From assembly GCA_937944445.1 (NCBI GenBank), contig CALDYP010000017.1, positions 95,094 to 159,093 on the forward strand: a stretch of DNA of 64,000 nt, given 5' to 3'. Both the position numbers and the translations under genes were made by a program. Position 1 is the first letter of the stretch. Each line of letters opens with the position of its first letter. Below are positions 55,282 through 64,000 of this stretch, piece after piece. The notes beneath the pieces are model-generated. The model did no database searches and had not been told where the DNA came from. It saw only the letters and a program-made list of their open reading frames with translations. The DNA is from an uncultured Anaerolineae bacterium. Lineage in GTDB: Bacteria > Chloroflexota > Anaerolineae > Aggregatilineales > Phototrophicaceae.

Positions 55282-58122
55282 TCACTTGAACGGCAAATAC
55301 ACGTAAATGCCCAACACATCGGGCGGGAGCTGCGCTTCTATATCGTACCGTGGTCGGCGTTCCCCGCGCCGATACGTTGCCTCACGTACCCGAGTGTGCG
55401 CCTCCAAGAGGTCTTTTCCGCGCTTCTGCGCAATCTCGTTCAGGGTGGGTGCGAGGTGCTCAAAACCATCGATCACCTTCTGCACAGACTCCACGGCTTG
55501 CTGTGGGTGAATGTTCTCGTTGGGTTCTGCGTTCAGCAGGTCTTCAACGGCCTTCGGGTCGAGCCAGTCAGGCTTTTCAGGCGGCCCTTCAAAAGCCACC
55601 GTTAGGCTGTCTTCTGCCAGCAGTTGGCGCTCGGCGTTGTCCAACTGCGTGATGAGATGATAGCGAAAACGCAGCAGCAGCAGCGTTGTCCTGCGTTGAA
55701 CGGCAGCAGTGCGTATCACGCCGGCACGTCGGGCACGGGGCTGACCTTCTTCTAGCTCAACGGCGTCCAGCGCGGTGTTCATCACATAAGTCGCCAGTGA
55801 TTCAACCAGCGTATGGGTGCGCGTCAAGTAAAGCTGCCCTTCTTTGACAGGCAGCTCGAAGCGGGCGATAAAATGTTCTTTGCCGAGCATATCGCGCAGT
55901 CCGCGCGGGGCTTCGGTCAAATCAAAGCTCACAGCGTTCTGTTCCGACACAACCCCACGGTACATGAGGATGCTATCCTTCACGAACGCAGCGACATCCA
56001 CCCCTGACCCGACCGCCTCACGGACGGCTTGCAGTTCAGCGGCCACTTCATCGACGCGAATTGCCTGCTGCGCGAACATTGTCCGTGAGCGTTTTTCGCG
56101 CTCAGCCGCTGCGTCCCACTGCAAGTTCAACTCCAACTGGCGCGGCTTCATGTATTCCTCAAAGCCGGGGAGCATCGCTTGGCTGAAGCTGGCGTTCTCG
56201 CGCAGCAGCAGGCCCTCAAAGATGGCTTCAATCACGTCCTCGCTGTTGCCGGGCACAGGCACGGAGATGCCAAGCGAGCTGCGGATCGCTTTGTGTTTCC
56301 GCAGCAGCACGTCTAACACGATGCCGTCAATCTGATTGTCGATGCCATAGTAGGTCACCACTTTGACGCGCTCACTCGGCTGCCCGTAGCGATCCACGCG
56401 CCCCTCGCGCTGTTCGTGGCGCGTGGGGTTCCACGACAGATCATAGTGCACGACCGCGTCAAAACTGTGCTGCAAGTTGATGCCCTCGCTCAAGCAGTCG
56501 GTGCAGACTAAGACGCGCTTGGCCTCTTGGCTCAACTGGGTTACGCGCGCCTCGCGCTCGGCAGGGGGCAGCGTGCCCGTAACGCCCATTACCGCTACGC
56601 CGCGCAGCGCCTCACGCAGCGCAGCGGTCACATACTCCACCGTTGGGATGAAGCGGCAGAACACAATTGGGTGATAGCCCTCGCGCAGCAGTTCTTTGAC
56701 GATTGGGATTAGCCGCTGGAGTTTGCTGTCGGCTTCGCCTTGAAGCGCTTCCGCCGCGCGCGCCATATCGAGCAGGCGGCGGCGATGCTTGTCCGTGTCA
56801 GCCTCTAACTCGCTGATGTCGCTGCCCGGGATGACGTCGATCCCCTCAGCGGATTCATCTGCCATCAGGTCAAGCACAGTGCGCTGCCCGATGTCGTCCA
56901 CGTCTGCTTCACTGTCGGCTTCCGTGGTGGCAGCGCGACTGCGCAGCGTGGCGGCAGCGGCGGCTGGGCTGGACGCCAGCGAGCGCAGCAGGGCCAGCGC
57001 TGACCACCAGCGCACCCGCTGGCGATAGCCTTCGCCGGGCTGCAAGACAGTCTCGCGGGCGTAGCGCAGCACGCGGTCAAACAGGCGCTTGTAGGCATCC
57101 GTGAGCTTATAGGTCTCTTCGGCGGTGTCGCGCTCAGGGAACGGCGTGATTGCATCCATGTAAGCGTGGATGTCCCCACGTCGCCGCTGAACGAAGTAAC
57201 GCGCCAGTTCGCGCCGCAGCGGCTCGTTTTCGGCTCCGGTCAAGTCACCGGGGAGGTGTTGAAAATCCGGGTTCAGCATGGCTAGCAGCGAGCGGAACGC
57301 TTCTTCGTTGCCGCTGTGAGGGGTGGCCGTCACCAGCACAAGATGGCGATTGGGGTCATCCGCCAGCGCCGCCACCAGCTCATAACGCTGATGCTTGCCG
57401 CCTCGCTTGTCAATCGTGTGAGCCACGGTGTGGGCTTCGTCTACGATGATGAAGTGCGGTGCGGTGCGCAAGAACTCAGCGCGCCGCTGTTCGGACTTGA
57501 TGAAGTCCGTCGACACGACCACAAAGGGGTGACGTTCAAAGATGGATTCGCCCATCCGCAAGTTGCGTTCTAAGCGGGTGGCCGTGCTGGAGAGCACCAG
57601 TTCAGCTTCGATGTAGAACTTCTCGCGCAGTTCTGCTTGCCACTGTTCCGCCAACTGCGGTGGGCACAAGACCGCCAGTTGGTCGATCTCACCGCGATCT
57701 AGCAGTTCCCGCGCAATCAGCAGCGCTTCAATCGTCTTGCCGATGCCGACGTCATCCGCGATCAACAAGCGAACAGGGTCTTGCTTAAGCGCCATCAAAA
57801 GCGGCACGAGCTGGTACGGGCGCGGTTCGACGTTGATCTTGGCGAACGAGCGAAACGGGCCTGCGCTGGAGCGAAAGCCAAGCTTGACTGCCGCGCGTAA
57901 CAAGCGCGCCGAGCGATAATCGCCGATTTGAGTCGGATCGGGCAGAGCAAAAGTGGCTGGTTCGATGTGTTCAAGACGCGTCAGCACTGCGGTCACTTCG
58001 TCGTCTGTGCCGCCCAACGGTCGCACTCGAACCAGCTCATCGGTTGAGTCGGGTAGCACCACCCACTCACGCCCGCGAACTCTCACCAGCGAACCGACTG
58101 CGAAAGAAGAATGTGCGTTCAC
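55282..58122 (-). CDS. SNF2/RapA-like helicase, DISARM DrmD-like
   Basis: 946 residues. Superfamily 2 motifs: ADDVGIGKTIEALLI (Walker A, ~residue 120-135), VDEAHTVAH (DEAH, ~230), LVTATPHSGNEEAF, then CTDCLSEGINLQ and NPTRHEQREGRVDRYGQ in the second RecA domain (~560-600). The N-terminal ~100 residues form a small beta domain (VGSLVRVRGREWVVLPD) and the C-terminal ~300 are helical. This is the HepA/RapA-like architecture of DrmD, a class 1 DISARM component. GTG 58122 overlaps the upstream stop (GTGA) with GGAG in front, so it is coupled to the DUF1998 helicase. Confidence 0.85.
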   Translation of the reverse strand: MNAHSSFAVGSLVRVRGREWVVLPDSTDELVRVRPLGGTDDEVTAVLTRLEHIEPATFALPDPTQIGDYRSARLLRAAVKLGFRSSAGPFRSFAKINVEPRPYQLVPLLMALKQDPVRLLIADDVGIGKTIEALLIARELLDRGEIDQLAVLCPPQLAEQWQAELREKFYIEAELVLSSTATRLERNLRMGESIFERHPFVVVSTDFIKSEQRRAEFLRTAPHFIIVDEAHTVAHTIDKRGGKHQRYELVAALADDPNRHLVLVTATPHSGNEEAFRSLLAMLNPDFQHLPGDLTGAENEPLRRELARYFVQRRRGDIHAYMDAITPFPERDTAEETYKLTDAYKRLFDRVLRYARETVLQPGEGYRQRVRWWSALALLRSLASSPAAAAATLRSRAATTEADSEADVDDIGQRTVLDLMADESAEGIDVIPGSDISELEADTDKHRRRLLDMARAAEALQGEADSKLQRLIPIVKELLREGYHPIVFCRFIPTVEYVTAALREALRGVAVMGVTGTLPPAEREARVTQLSQEAKRVLVCTDCLSEGINLQHSFDAVVHYDLSWNPTRHEQREGRVDRYGQPSERVKVVTYYGIDNQIDGIVLDVLLRKHKAIRSSLGISVPVPGNSEDVIEAIFEGLLLRENASFSQAMLPGFEEYMKPRQLELNLQWDAAAEREKRSRTMFAQQAIRVDEVAAELQAVREAVGSGVDVAAFVKDSILMYRGVVSEQNAVSFDLTEAPRGLRDMLGKEHFIARFELPVKEGQLYLTRTHTLVESLATYVMNTALDAVELEEGQPRARRAGVIRTAAVQRRTTLLLLRFRYHLITQLDNAERQLLAEDSLTVAFEGPPEKPDWLDPKAVEDLLNAEPNENIHPQQAVESVQKVIDGFEHLAPTLNEIAQKRGKDLLEAHTRVREATYRRGERRPRYDIEAQLPPDVLGIYVYLPFK

Positions 58123-61100
58123 GCTTTATCTCCAAACACATGCTTGTTCTTCTCAAAAATCGTATCCCAGTCATGCTGATAGCCAAAACGAATCACGCAG
58201 TAGCCGTAATCTTCTATACAATCGGTTTGCTGGCGATCCCGCTGCTGCTGCTGGGGGGAGTCATGGTGCGCCCCGTCGATGTAGATCGCAGCGTACACGC
58301 CGCCGCTGTTGTAGAGGAAGTCGGGGCGCGTTTGGCAGTCCTTCAGATAGGACTGCGCCGCATCGGGCAGTCGCAGGCCGCGCTTGGACAAAGTTTGCAG
58401 CCAGTCGCGCTCAAGCTCGGATTCACATAGGCTGAGCAGATGTTGTAGGCGTGTGTCGCGGCTTTCCGCTGCTGGGCTGGCGCTCACTTGAGCGTCTGCC
58501 AGCGTCATCAACACGTCGCGGATCGTCTGACGATCGAGAATCGCATGTTCGCGCTGGTTGCCATAGCTCAGCAGGCAGTCGTAACAGGCAGCTTCACAGT
58601 CCTCACTGGCACGGAGCGCGCGTCGCAAGTCCTCACCTGTGTTGGGGTCAAAGTGGCAGATGCGCAGCGCCTCACGAGCGATGTGTGAGAGGGCTGCGGG
58701 GTCATCTACCAGCCGCCGCAGGACGCCCGCGCCGCCTTCGGCGGCTTCATAGAACAGCAGCAGTTGGCGGTTGTTCTCATCAGGGAGGGGTTCAGCTGCC
58801 AGCTCGTTATCCTCAAGTTGAAAGACGGTTTCAATCGCGCGCTTGAGGGCGGCCTGTAACGAAGCCATTTGCTCGATCGACCACCCGTCAAGCGGTTCGA
58901 ACAATAAGCAGTTGCGGTTGTCCTCCACGTAGGGGATGACGCGCCGTGTGCGCTCTGACATGGGATCATCGGGGTCATCTTCGTTCTGTTCGTTGCGCCC
59001 CCAGTAGCCGCGCTCAATGTCCAACACGAAGCCGTATTGACGCTTGTTCTTGCGCCGCGTCCAGCCCAAATTGATACGCCACAGCGTCGCCGTTTGTGCG
59101 TAGCTCAGGCGGGCAATGTCACGTGTTTGATGGCGCACTGACGCCGTGCGAATATCCAGCTTGCCATCCCGTTCGCTAAAACGCACGCCGGTGCAAATGT
59201 CGTAGCCCAAACGCAGGCGATTTTCTTCATCGGCGCTGATGCGGTCACGTCGTTTGGTCACCACGTTTTGCAAGCGCAGCAGCGATTGCAGCGGCAGGTC
59301 AAGCGGCATTCCGCAGCGCTGACACAGGTCGTAGTCCACACCAGCCTTGATCGGATGGACATAACCGCAGTGGTGGCACTGTTTGATCTGCGTGGTCAGC
59401 GGCCCGTCCTCGTTATCTGTCACTGGCATGATGACTTGGTTGATAAGGTAGCGGGAGCCTTCATGATAGATGATGGCTCTGGGGCCAAACTCTGAAATGG
59501 CTAAAAAGCGTGGGCGCGAGAGGAAATTGTCGCGCTGTTTGGCGCGGCGCGCCGGGATGAAGGCGGATAGGGGCAGGCGCGGGAAGCTGTAGCCGGGCAG
59601 AAAGCCCTCGGTGGCGAAGTAGCGGTAGCTGTAGAAATCGGACTGCGCGAGACTCTCGACCTCAACAAGTAAGTTGATTTGTGACAGTGCCTCTTTCCGC
59701 AGTCGCTCGGCCTGATGCTTGTCGCCTTGAGGGCGCGTTGGGTCACGGCTGATCTCCTCCTGCGCTTTCACTTGCTTAAGCGCCGACCAATACAAGCCGC
59801 GCCAACGCTCGCAGGCGCTGTCAAACGCGCGAATGACGTTCTGCATGGTGACTTCCAACAGCCCCTCAGGATCTGTCACATTGGGGATCGTCTTGAGGAT
59901 GCGCTCTGCGCGCTGGTGTGCGGCTGACCGCGCGACGCTCGATTCGGCCTGTTGGCGAATCTCTGGCAGCAGCGCGAGTGACGGCGGATCGCCGGTCATG
60001 TCGAGGATTTCCTTGAGCGTGTTCTTGAGGTCGATGCCGGTTTCTGCCAGCCAGATGGCGTGAATGTGCGCCCGCAGCAGGTCTTCGTTGCTCAGGTCAA
60101 GGCGCGGCGGCGCAACAGCCCCGGCAACCATGCGCTCTGGACGTTTGAAGAAATGCTGGTCGTGTGGGCTGCCCCCTGAGCAATAGGTGAACACCAGCGC
60201 TGGCTGGCCGCTGCGCCCGGCACGCCCGCTGCGCTGGGCATAGTTGGCGGGCGTAGGCGGCACATTCCGCATGTTGACGACGTTCAGCTCCGCGATGTCC
60301 ACGCCGAGTTCCATCGTCGGCGAACAGTACAAGATAGGCAGATCGCCTTGGCGGAACTGCTTTTCGCGCTTTTCACGTTCATCGTAGGGCACTTGGGCGG
60401 TGTGTTCGTGAGCCGCCAATCCGATTAAGGACGCAGCAACATCGCGGTAGAAGTTGACGAAAAAGGCATTCGGTCGCCCGCCTTCCTGCGATTCGTTGGG
60501 CACACGAATTGGATCGTGAAAGGCGCGTTGGCCTGTGCCGGCGTGCCAGCGCATCGCCGAGGCGACAAGTTGATAGCCCGGCACGTCGCTGGCGTCTTTG
60601 GGCGGGTGCACAATCTCCACCAGCTTGGCGACGCGCAGCCCTTCCAGCAGCTCACGGATGATGGCTTCGGTGTCGTCTAGGCCGATCTTGACTCTGTTGT
60701 CTAAGGTTCCGAGGCGGCGTAGATAGATGCCGAAGCCGCCACGGGCTGAAACATACGTGTAGTTGCCGCGCCCATCATCACCACTAGACGAGCGCGGGAA
60801 CAAGATCGAGGCGTATTCCATCTTCTCATCTTCGTCAATCGCCCACGGCTCGATCAAGTACTGGCTGCTCGACTGCTGAATGCGCTCCTGATGACCGTGG
60901 TCGAGATAGTTTACCTTGATGGCCAGCTCACGCCGCATGTAGTCCAGCAGGGTTTTGGCGATGGTCATGCGCGTTTGGGGGGATGCGGTCTTCAGGGCTG
61001 GGTGCTTATCGGCCCACACGTCTTCTGCTTCGCACACGGTATCTAGATCAACATAACCAATCTCTAACAAGCCGCACTGTTCCAAATTGGGCAGCGCAAT

Positions 61101-63260
61101 GCGCCAACCGCGCCGCAGGTCACGATAAATCCGATAGCCCAGCACCTGCCTTAGGGCGCGCTGGGTTTCCTGCAAGGCTTGAAAGCGCACCGACGGATCG
61201 CTGGCGTAAAGTTTGAGCGGCAGGTTCAGCGCGTCAAACACCTTCTCGGCAATCACTTCGTGGGTCAGCCCTGCCGAGCCAGCGTCGGCCACTGCGCGGT
61301 AAATGGCCCCGCGCAGCAAGCTGACCTCGATAAAGTCGTTGAAGTGCCCAGCTTGCAGCGATGCGTCCTGTCGATTGTCGGTAAAGCTCAGCAGCTTCTG
61401 CGCGTGCTGGGGCAGATCGCTCGCTTTTAGGAAACGGATCGCCGACAAGCTGAGCAGGGTGGTAGCGCTGCTGCGCCCCTCGGAGCTGAGCGTCGCCAGC
61501 TTGGCGAAATCCCCTTGACGCGCGCTGTACGACACGCCACAGTTCAAGCAGAACATAAAAGGAGACGGGATGTAAACGCACGCCTGCCCCTCCGCATCTA
61601 TTTCACCGGATGGCAAAACGCGCACAAGCTGCGGGAGCTTGGCCTGACGGTGTGGACGGATGCGCATCCTCCCGTTGCGCTCTTCGAGCCAGTCATCTGG
61701 CAAGTAGCCGCCGCGGATGAGGTCTTCAGGGCTGTGCGGCCACGGCTTGTGGGAGCCGATGTAGAGGTAGCCCGCCTCGGTCTCGTCATCGGGCAGGTGA
61801 TCCGCGAAGTCACGCGGTAGGACCTGCCGCGGCTGGTCGTCGGCAGGGGTTGTGATGCGCACGGTGTAGTACTCCTGCCCGCACTCCCGACAGAAGCACA
61901 GCGGGAACAACACCTTGTCGCGGTGGCCGGGCACGAAACGCTGCCCCTGCAGGGTGATGTGGCGGTCGGCTTCGGGTTCGATCGTGCTGTAGGCCGTGTC
62001 GCCGGCGCTGATGAACTGGTGCAGGCGGAACGCAAACGGCGCAAACCCTGTCGTGGGGTGGGGTTCGCATTGGTAACCGGCCATCAGCCAGCGCTGGATG
62101 ACCCGTTCGCACGTGGGCTGCTGAACGCCTGTGAGTTGGCTCAACGCTTGGGCGGCGGCCTGAATGCTGCACGGCGGCTGCCGCATCAGGCGGCCGTCTT
62201 GCTCTTGCAGCCCGAACGTGCTTTCGATCCATGAAGACAGCGGGTGCTCCACGAAAGCGGCGTACTCGGTTGGCGCGGTGAGTTGGTCGCCTTGTGCCAC
62301 GAGTGACTTGAGCGCGTCGACGTCCAGCTTTTCAGGGGTGACGCGCCGCAGCGTCTCGCCGATGACGTGTTCTGGCAGCACGGTCGCCCCGAAGATCTGC
62401 GTGCCGACTTCGGCCACCTGCGCCCGCTGTTGCGCGTAAGTGCCTTCGCTGGCCAGCGTGGCAGACGTGCCAACGAACACCAGCTTTTGCTCAGGCGTTT
62501 CCAACCGGTCGCGGACGCGCCGCACCAGCAGCGCCACGTCCGCCCCCTGCCGGCCGCGGTAGGTGTGCAGCTCGTCCAACACCAAGAAGCGCAGCCCCTT
62601 CGCCCGCTCGATCAGCGTGCGCTCGCGCGGGCGCGTCATGATGAGTTCCAGCATCACGTAGTTCGTCAGCAGGATGTCGGGCGGGTGAGTGATGATGCGC
62701 TGGCGCTCTTCTTCGGTTTCTTGCCCGGTGTAGCGCGCAAAGGTCACCGGCTCTTGCCCCTGTGGATAGCCTTCTTTGAGGAACTTCTCAAGCTCGCCGG
62801 CTTGGCTGTTGGCCAGCGCGTTCATCGGGTAGACGATGAGCGCCTGAATGCCGTTGCCGCGGCCACGCCGCAGGACGTGGTCGACGATCGGCACGATGTA
62901 GGCGAGGCTCTTGCCGGAGCCTGTGCCGGTGGTCAAGATGTAATTGTGCCCGCTGCGGGCGATCTCGATGGCCTCGCGCTGATGACGGTGAAAGCGCAGC
63001 AGCTGCCCGTCTGTTTGTTTGTCTTTGCGGAAGATGCGGCGGCACTCTTCGTGCAGGAGGCCCGCATCAACCAGCTCATTCACGCTGCCGCCGCTCTCGA
63101 AGCTGGGGTTGAGTTGGATGAGCGGGTCTGGCCAGAAGACCCCTTCCTGCAAGCTCTGATGAACGGTTTCGTATAGGCGTTGATCGCGGATTTGGATGAA
63201 GCTGCTGGCGTAGTTCGCATAATCTTGGGTGAGCTGCTGGCGCAGCTTAAACACATCCAT
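58119..63260 (-). CDS. Large DEAD/DEAH helicase with DUF1998 and C-terminal nuclease-like domain
   Basis: 1713 residues. RecA1: Walker A TGTGSGKS (K117) and DELH (229-232), plus GTSATLAS. A ~550-residue insertion carries zinc-type pairs CFCREC (~458) and CLNC (~570). RecA2: PTMELGVDIAEL and QRSGRAGRSG (~1008). Then a zinc ribbon CHHC...CQRC (~1290-1310) and DUF1998 (~1350-1590) with YEAAEGGAGVL and CEAACYDCLLSYGNQ. The last ~100 residues resemble a Vsr/DUF559-type endonuclease: RPDFLYN, AAIYIDGAHHD and YGYCVIRF. It looks like DrmA and DrmB of DISARM in one chain, and also recalls Druantia DruE. ATG 63260 has GAGGA 7 nt upstream. Confidence 0.85.
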   Translation of the reverse strand: MDVFKLRQQLTQDYANYASSFIQIRDQRLYETVHQSLQEGVFWPDPLIQLNPSFESGGSVNELVDAGLLHEECRRIFRKDKQTDGQLLRFHRHQREAIEIARSGHNYILTTGTGSGKSLAYIVPIVDHVLRRGRGNGIQALIVYPMNALANSQAGELEKFLKEGYPQGQEPVTFARYTGQETEEERQRIITHPPDILLTNYVMLELIMTRPRERTLIERAKGLRFLVLDELHTYRGRQGADVALLVRRVRDRLETPEQKLVFVGTSATLASEGTYAQQRAQVAEVGTQIFGATVLPEHVIGETLRRVTPEKLDVDALKSLVAQGDQLTAPTEYAAFVEHPLSSWIESTFGLQEQDGRLMRQPPCSIQAAAQALSQLTGVQQPTCERVIQRWLMAGYQCEPHPTTGFAPFAFRLHQFISAGDTAYSTIEPEADRHITLQGQRFVPGHRDKVLFPLCFCRECGQEYYTVRITTPADDQPRQVLPRDFADHLPDDETEAGYLYIGSHKPWPHSPEDLIRGGYLPDDWLEERNGRMRIRPHRQAKLPQLVRVLPSGEIDAEGQACVYIPSPFMFCLNCGVSYSARQGDFAKLATLSSEGRSSATTLLSLSAIRFLKASDLPQHAQKLLSFTDNRQDASLQAGHFNDFIEVSLLRGAIYRAVADAGSAGLTHEVIAEKVFDALNLPLKLYASDPSVRFQALQETQRALRQVLGYRIYRDLRRGWRIALPNLEQCGLLEIGYVDLDTVCEAEDVWADKHPALKTASPQTRMTIAKTLLDYMRRELAIKVNYLDHGHQERIQQSSSQYLIEPWAIDEDEKMEYASILFPRSSSGDDGRGNYTYVSARGGFGIYLRRLGTLDNRVKIGLDDTEAIIRELLEGLRVAKLVEIVHPPKDASDVPGYQLVASAMRWHAGTGQRAFHDPIRVPNESQEGGRPNAFFVNFYRDVAASLIGLAAHEHTAQVPYDEREKREKQFRQGDLPILYCSPTMELGVDIAELNVVNMRNVPPTPANYAQRSGRAGRSGQPALVFTYCSGGSPHDQHFFKRPERMVAGAVAPPRLDLSNEDLLRAHIHAIWLAETGIDLKNTLKEILDMTGDPPSLALLPEIRQQAESSVARSAAHQRAERILKTIPNVTDPEGLLEVTMQNVIRAFDSACERWRGLYWSALKQVKAQEEISRDPTRPQGDKHQAERLRKEALSQINLLVEVESLAQSDFYSYRYFATEGFLPGYSFPRLPLSAFIPARRAKQRDNFLSRPRFLAISEFGPRAIIYHEGSRYLINQVIMPVTDNEDGPLTTQIKQCHHCGYVHPIKAGVDYDLCQRCGMPLDLPLQSLLRLQNVVTKRRDRISADEENRLRLGYDICTGVRFSERDGKLDIRTASVRHQTRDIARLSYAQTATLWRINLGWTRRKNKRQYGFVLDIERGYWGRNEQNEDDPDDPMSERTRRVIPYVEDNRNCLLFEPLDGWSIEQMASLQAALKRAIETVFQLEDNELAAEPLPDENNRQLLLFYEAAEGGAGVLRRLVDDPAALSHIAREALRICHFDPNTGEDLRRALRASEDCEAACYDCLLSYGNQREHAILDRQTIRDVLMTLADAQVSASPAAESRDTRLQHLLSLCESELERDWLQTLSKRGLRLPDAAQSYLKDCQTRPDFLYNSGGVYAAIYIDGAHHDSPQQQQRDRQQTDCIEDYGYCVIRFGYQHDWDTIFEKNKHVFGDKA

Positions 63261-63291
63261 TGGGGATCCTCACACGTGTTAGCGTTTGTAA

Positions 63292-63297
63292 ATTTTA
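63292..63297 (-). promoter_or_regulatory. Candidate -10 before the DUF1998 helicase gene
   Basis: TAAAAT on the minus strand, in an AT-rich stretch 32 bp before the start codon, is identical to the -10 of the nusA and tRNA-Gly promoters. The -35 is poor (TTAACG at 19 bp). The helicases may therefore be transcribed partly independently of the methyltransferase. Confidence 0.35.
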
Positions 63298-63358
63298 TCA
63301 AAGATCATAAAGCGTGCGTTAATTTTTTTAAGAGACAGGGCGTGTTTAGGGAGATAGG

Positions 63359-63383
63359 CCTCAGTTCGAACTGAGACACCCCC
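63359..63383. repeat. Right copy of the 25-bp direct repeat
   Basis: Same orientation as 55127-55151, 22 of 25 identical. In this copy CTCAGTTCGAACTGAG is a perfect 16-bp palindrome (63360-63375). An imperfect inverted partner GTGTTTAG lies just to the left (63342-63349). It sits in the 132-bp spacer between the methyltransferase and helicase genes. Confidence 0.75.
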
Positions 63384-63392
63384 TGAGCGGCC

Positions 63393-64000
63393 TCATGGGC
63401 CGGGCGCGCCCCTTGCCCCCGGCGGCGGATTGAGCTGCGTCGTCCACTGCGACACATCCGGCACCAGATACGCCGCCGCGTTCTCGCCCCCTTTGGGCGC
63501 GGGGACAGCAGTGCGGGGCAGGGCCGCCATCTGGTCGAACATCTCCAAGATCACGCGCTTGGTGCGGTATTGGCCATGAGCCGCCTCGTCCTTGCGCTTC
63601 ACAATCGGGAACGTCTCCATGATGTACTCGACGTCGTCGCGCGGGATCTGATACAGGTGGAAGTAGAGCGCGTCTAGCTCGCAGCGGATGAGGAAGCGGC
63701 GCTCGTCATCCCAGACGAAGGGCGGGCCGTCGTCGCCCAGATCGCGGGCGAAGGGCTGCATGTCCCACGCGGTGTAGGTGAGTTCGAGCACGCGCGGGGC
63801 GATGAACGCCAGCAGCGCGGGCGTGTACGTGTGCGGCGGGATCACGGGGAGTTGTTTGAGATAGAAAAACGTTAGATTTGTGCCACTAATTTTCTGACGC
63901 GCTATGTAGTCAAAAGCGAGAGCATTCATATTAGCCGCAATCATAGGCGTCCATAGTGGCCCAAAGCCGATGAATGCTAGAGGCGCATTATCCCCCACGG
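63393..64000 (-). CDS. Adenine-specific DNA methyltransferase, C-terminal part (DrmMI-like, cut by window end)
   Basis: Only the last ~202 residues are visible; the start lies beyond the window. The pattern [19 protein letters not shown] with [12 protein letters not shown] is the target-recognition end of Eco57I/PglX-type (COG1002-like) N6-adenine methyltransferases. [18 protein letters not shown] and [17 protein letters not shown] follow, typical of the large methylases of class 1 DISARM and related systems. The catalytic NPPY motif is outside the window. It ends 132 bp before the DUF1998 helicase on the same strand. A DISARM-type role as host-DNA methylase is inferred. Confidence 0.78.
   Translation of the reverse strand, partial: VGDNAPLAFIGFGPLWTPMIAANMNALAFDYIARQKISGTNLTFFYLKQLPVIPPHTYTPALLAFIAPRVLELTYTAWDMQPFARDLGDDGPPFVWDDERRFLIRCELDALYFHLYQIPRDDVEYIMETFPIVKRKDEAAHGQYRTKRVILEMFDQMAALPRTAVPAPKGGENAAAYLVPDVSQWTTQLNPPPGARGAPGP

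Noticed and set aside
55159..55605. A 148-codon plus-strand frame at the left edge of the defence cassette
   Set aside because: Mostly antisense to the SNF2 helicase C-terminus; no RBS or domain.
55069..63412. GGGCGCGCCC palindrome near both 25-bp repeats as a shared site
   Set aside because: The right copy lies in the coding end of the methyltransferase and on the opposite side of its repeat, so the coincidence may be due to GC content.

Overview
The window is a GC-rich bacterial chromosome segment, most likely from the Chloroflexota (Anaerolineae-like lineage). The main reasons are the pairing of two 'YYY' (DUF2298 / Chlor_Arch_YYY) membrane proteins with an Agl23-type (TIGR03663) glycosyltransferase, and a lactate-dehydrogenase-like malate dehydrogenase. 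This placement is an inference from gene content; there is no rRNA in the window.

Layout. (1) 1-3213: the 3' part of gyrA, a bidirectional terminator, rplY (L25/CTC) facing it, and tRNA-Gly(CCC). (2) 3454-24942: a co-directional, mostly overlapping run of nine large or mid-sized genes: a flippase-like membrane protein, a GT4 glycosyltransferase, a SAM methyltransferase, several huge GT-C/PMT-like multipass proteins (two with the YYY domain), an ECF sigma factor with its zinc anti-sigma partner, and an Agl23-like enzyme with a C-terminal NHL propeller. It looks like one cell-envelope glycosylation locus with its own regulator. (3) 24948-32226: a translation/transcription operon, nusA-ylxR-infB-rbfA-nrnA-truB-ribF, with a strong sigma-70 promoter and an attenuator-like hairpin but no rimP. 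Era and two small genes run towards it from the other side. (4) 34078-46377: housekeeping genes (histidine phosphatase, mdh, fmt, recJ, DUF1385, mutS, ROK kinase) mixed with small membrane or metal-binding proteins and a secreted glycosidase-like protein. (5) 46419-54827: sensor kinase, CpXC protein, second secreted glycosidase-like protein, nucleotidyltransferase-like protein, secreted PPC/lectin-like protein, membrane protein and an OmpR-type response regulator.

(6) 54828-64000: an accessory region. A 454-bp AT-rich gap carries promoters and a ~126-bp inverted-repeat element. It is followed on the minus strand by a defence-type cassette: an adenine-methyltransferase C-terminus (cut by the window end), a 1713-residue helicase with DUF1998 and a terminal nuclease-like domain, and a 946-residue SNF2 helicase. 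The gene set resembles class 1 DISARM, but with the DrmA- and DrmB-like parts apparently fused and a nuclease domain added. Near-identical 25-bp direct repeats (22/25) flank the two helicase genes.

Most genes are tightly packed with start/stop overlaps. Several candidate promoters have an extended -10 (TG-n-TANNNT). Starts were moved from the longest reading frame where a ribosome binding site or promoter argued for it.
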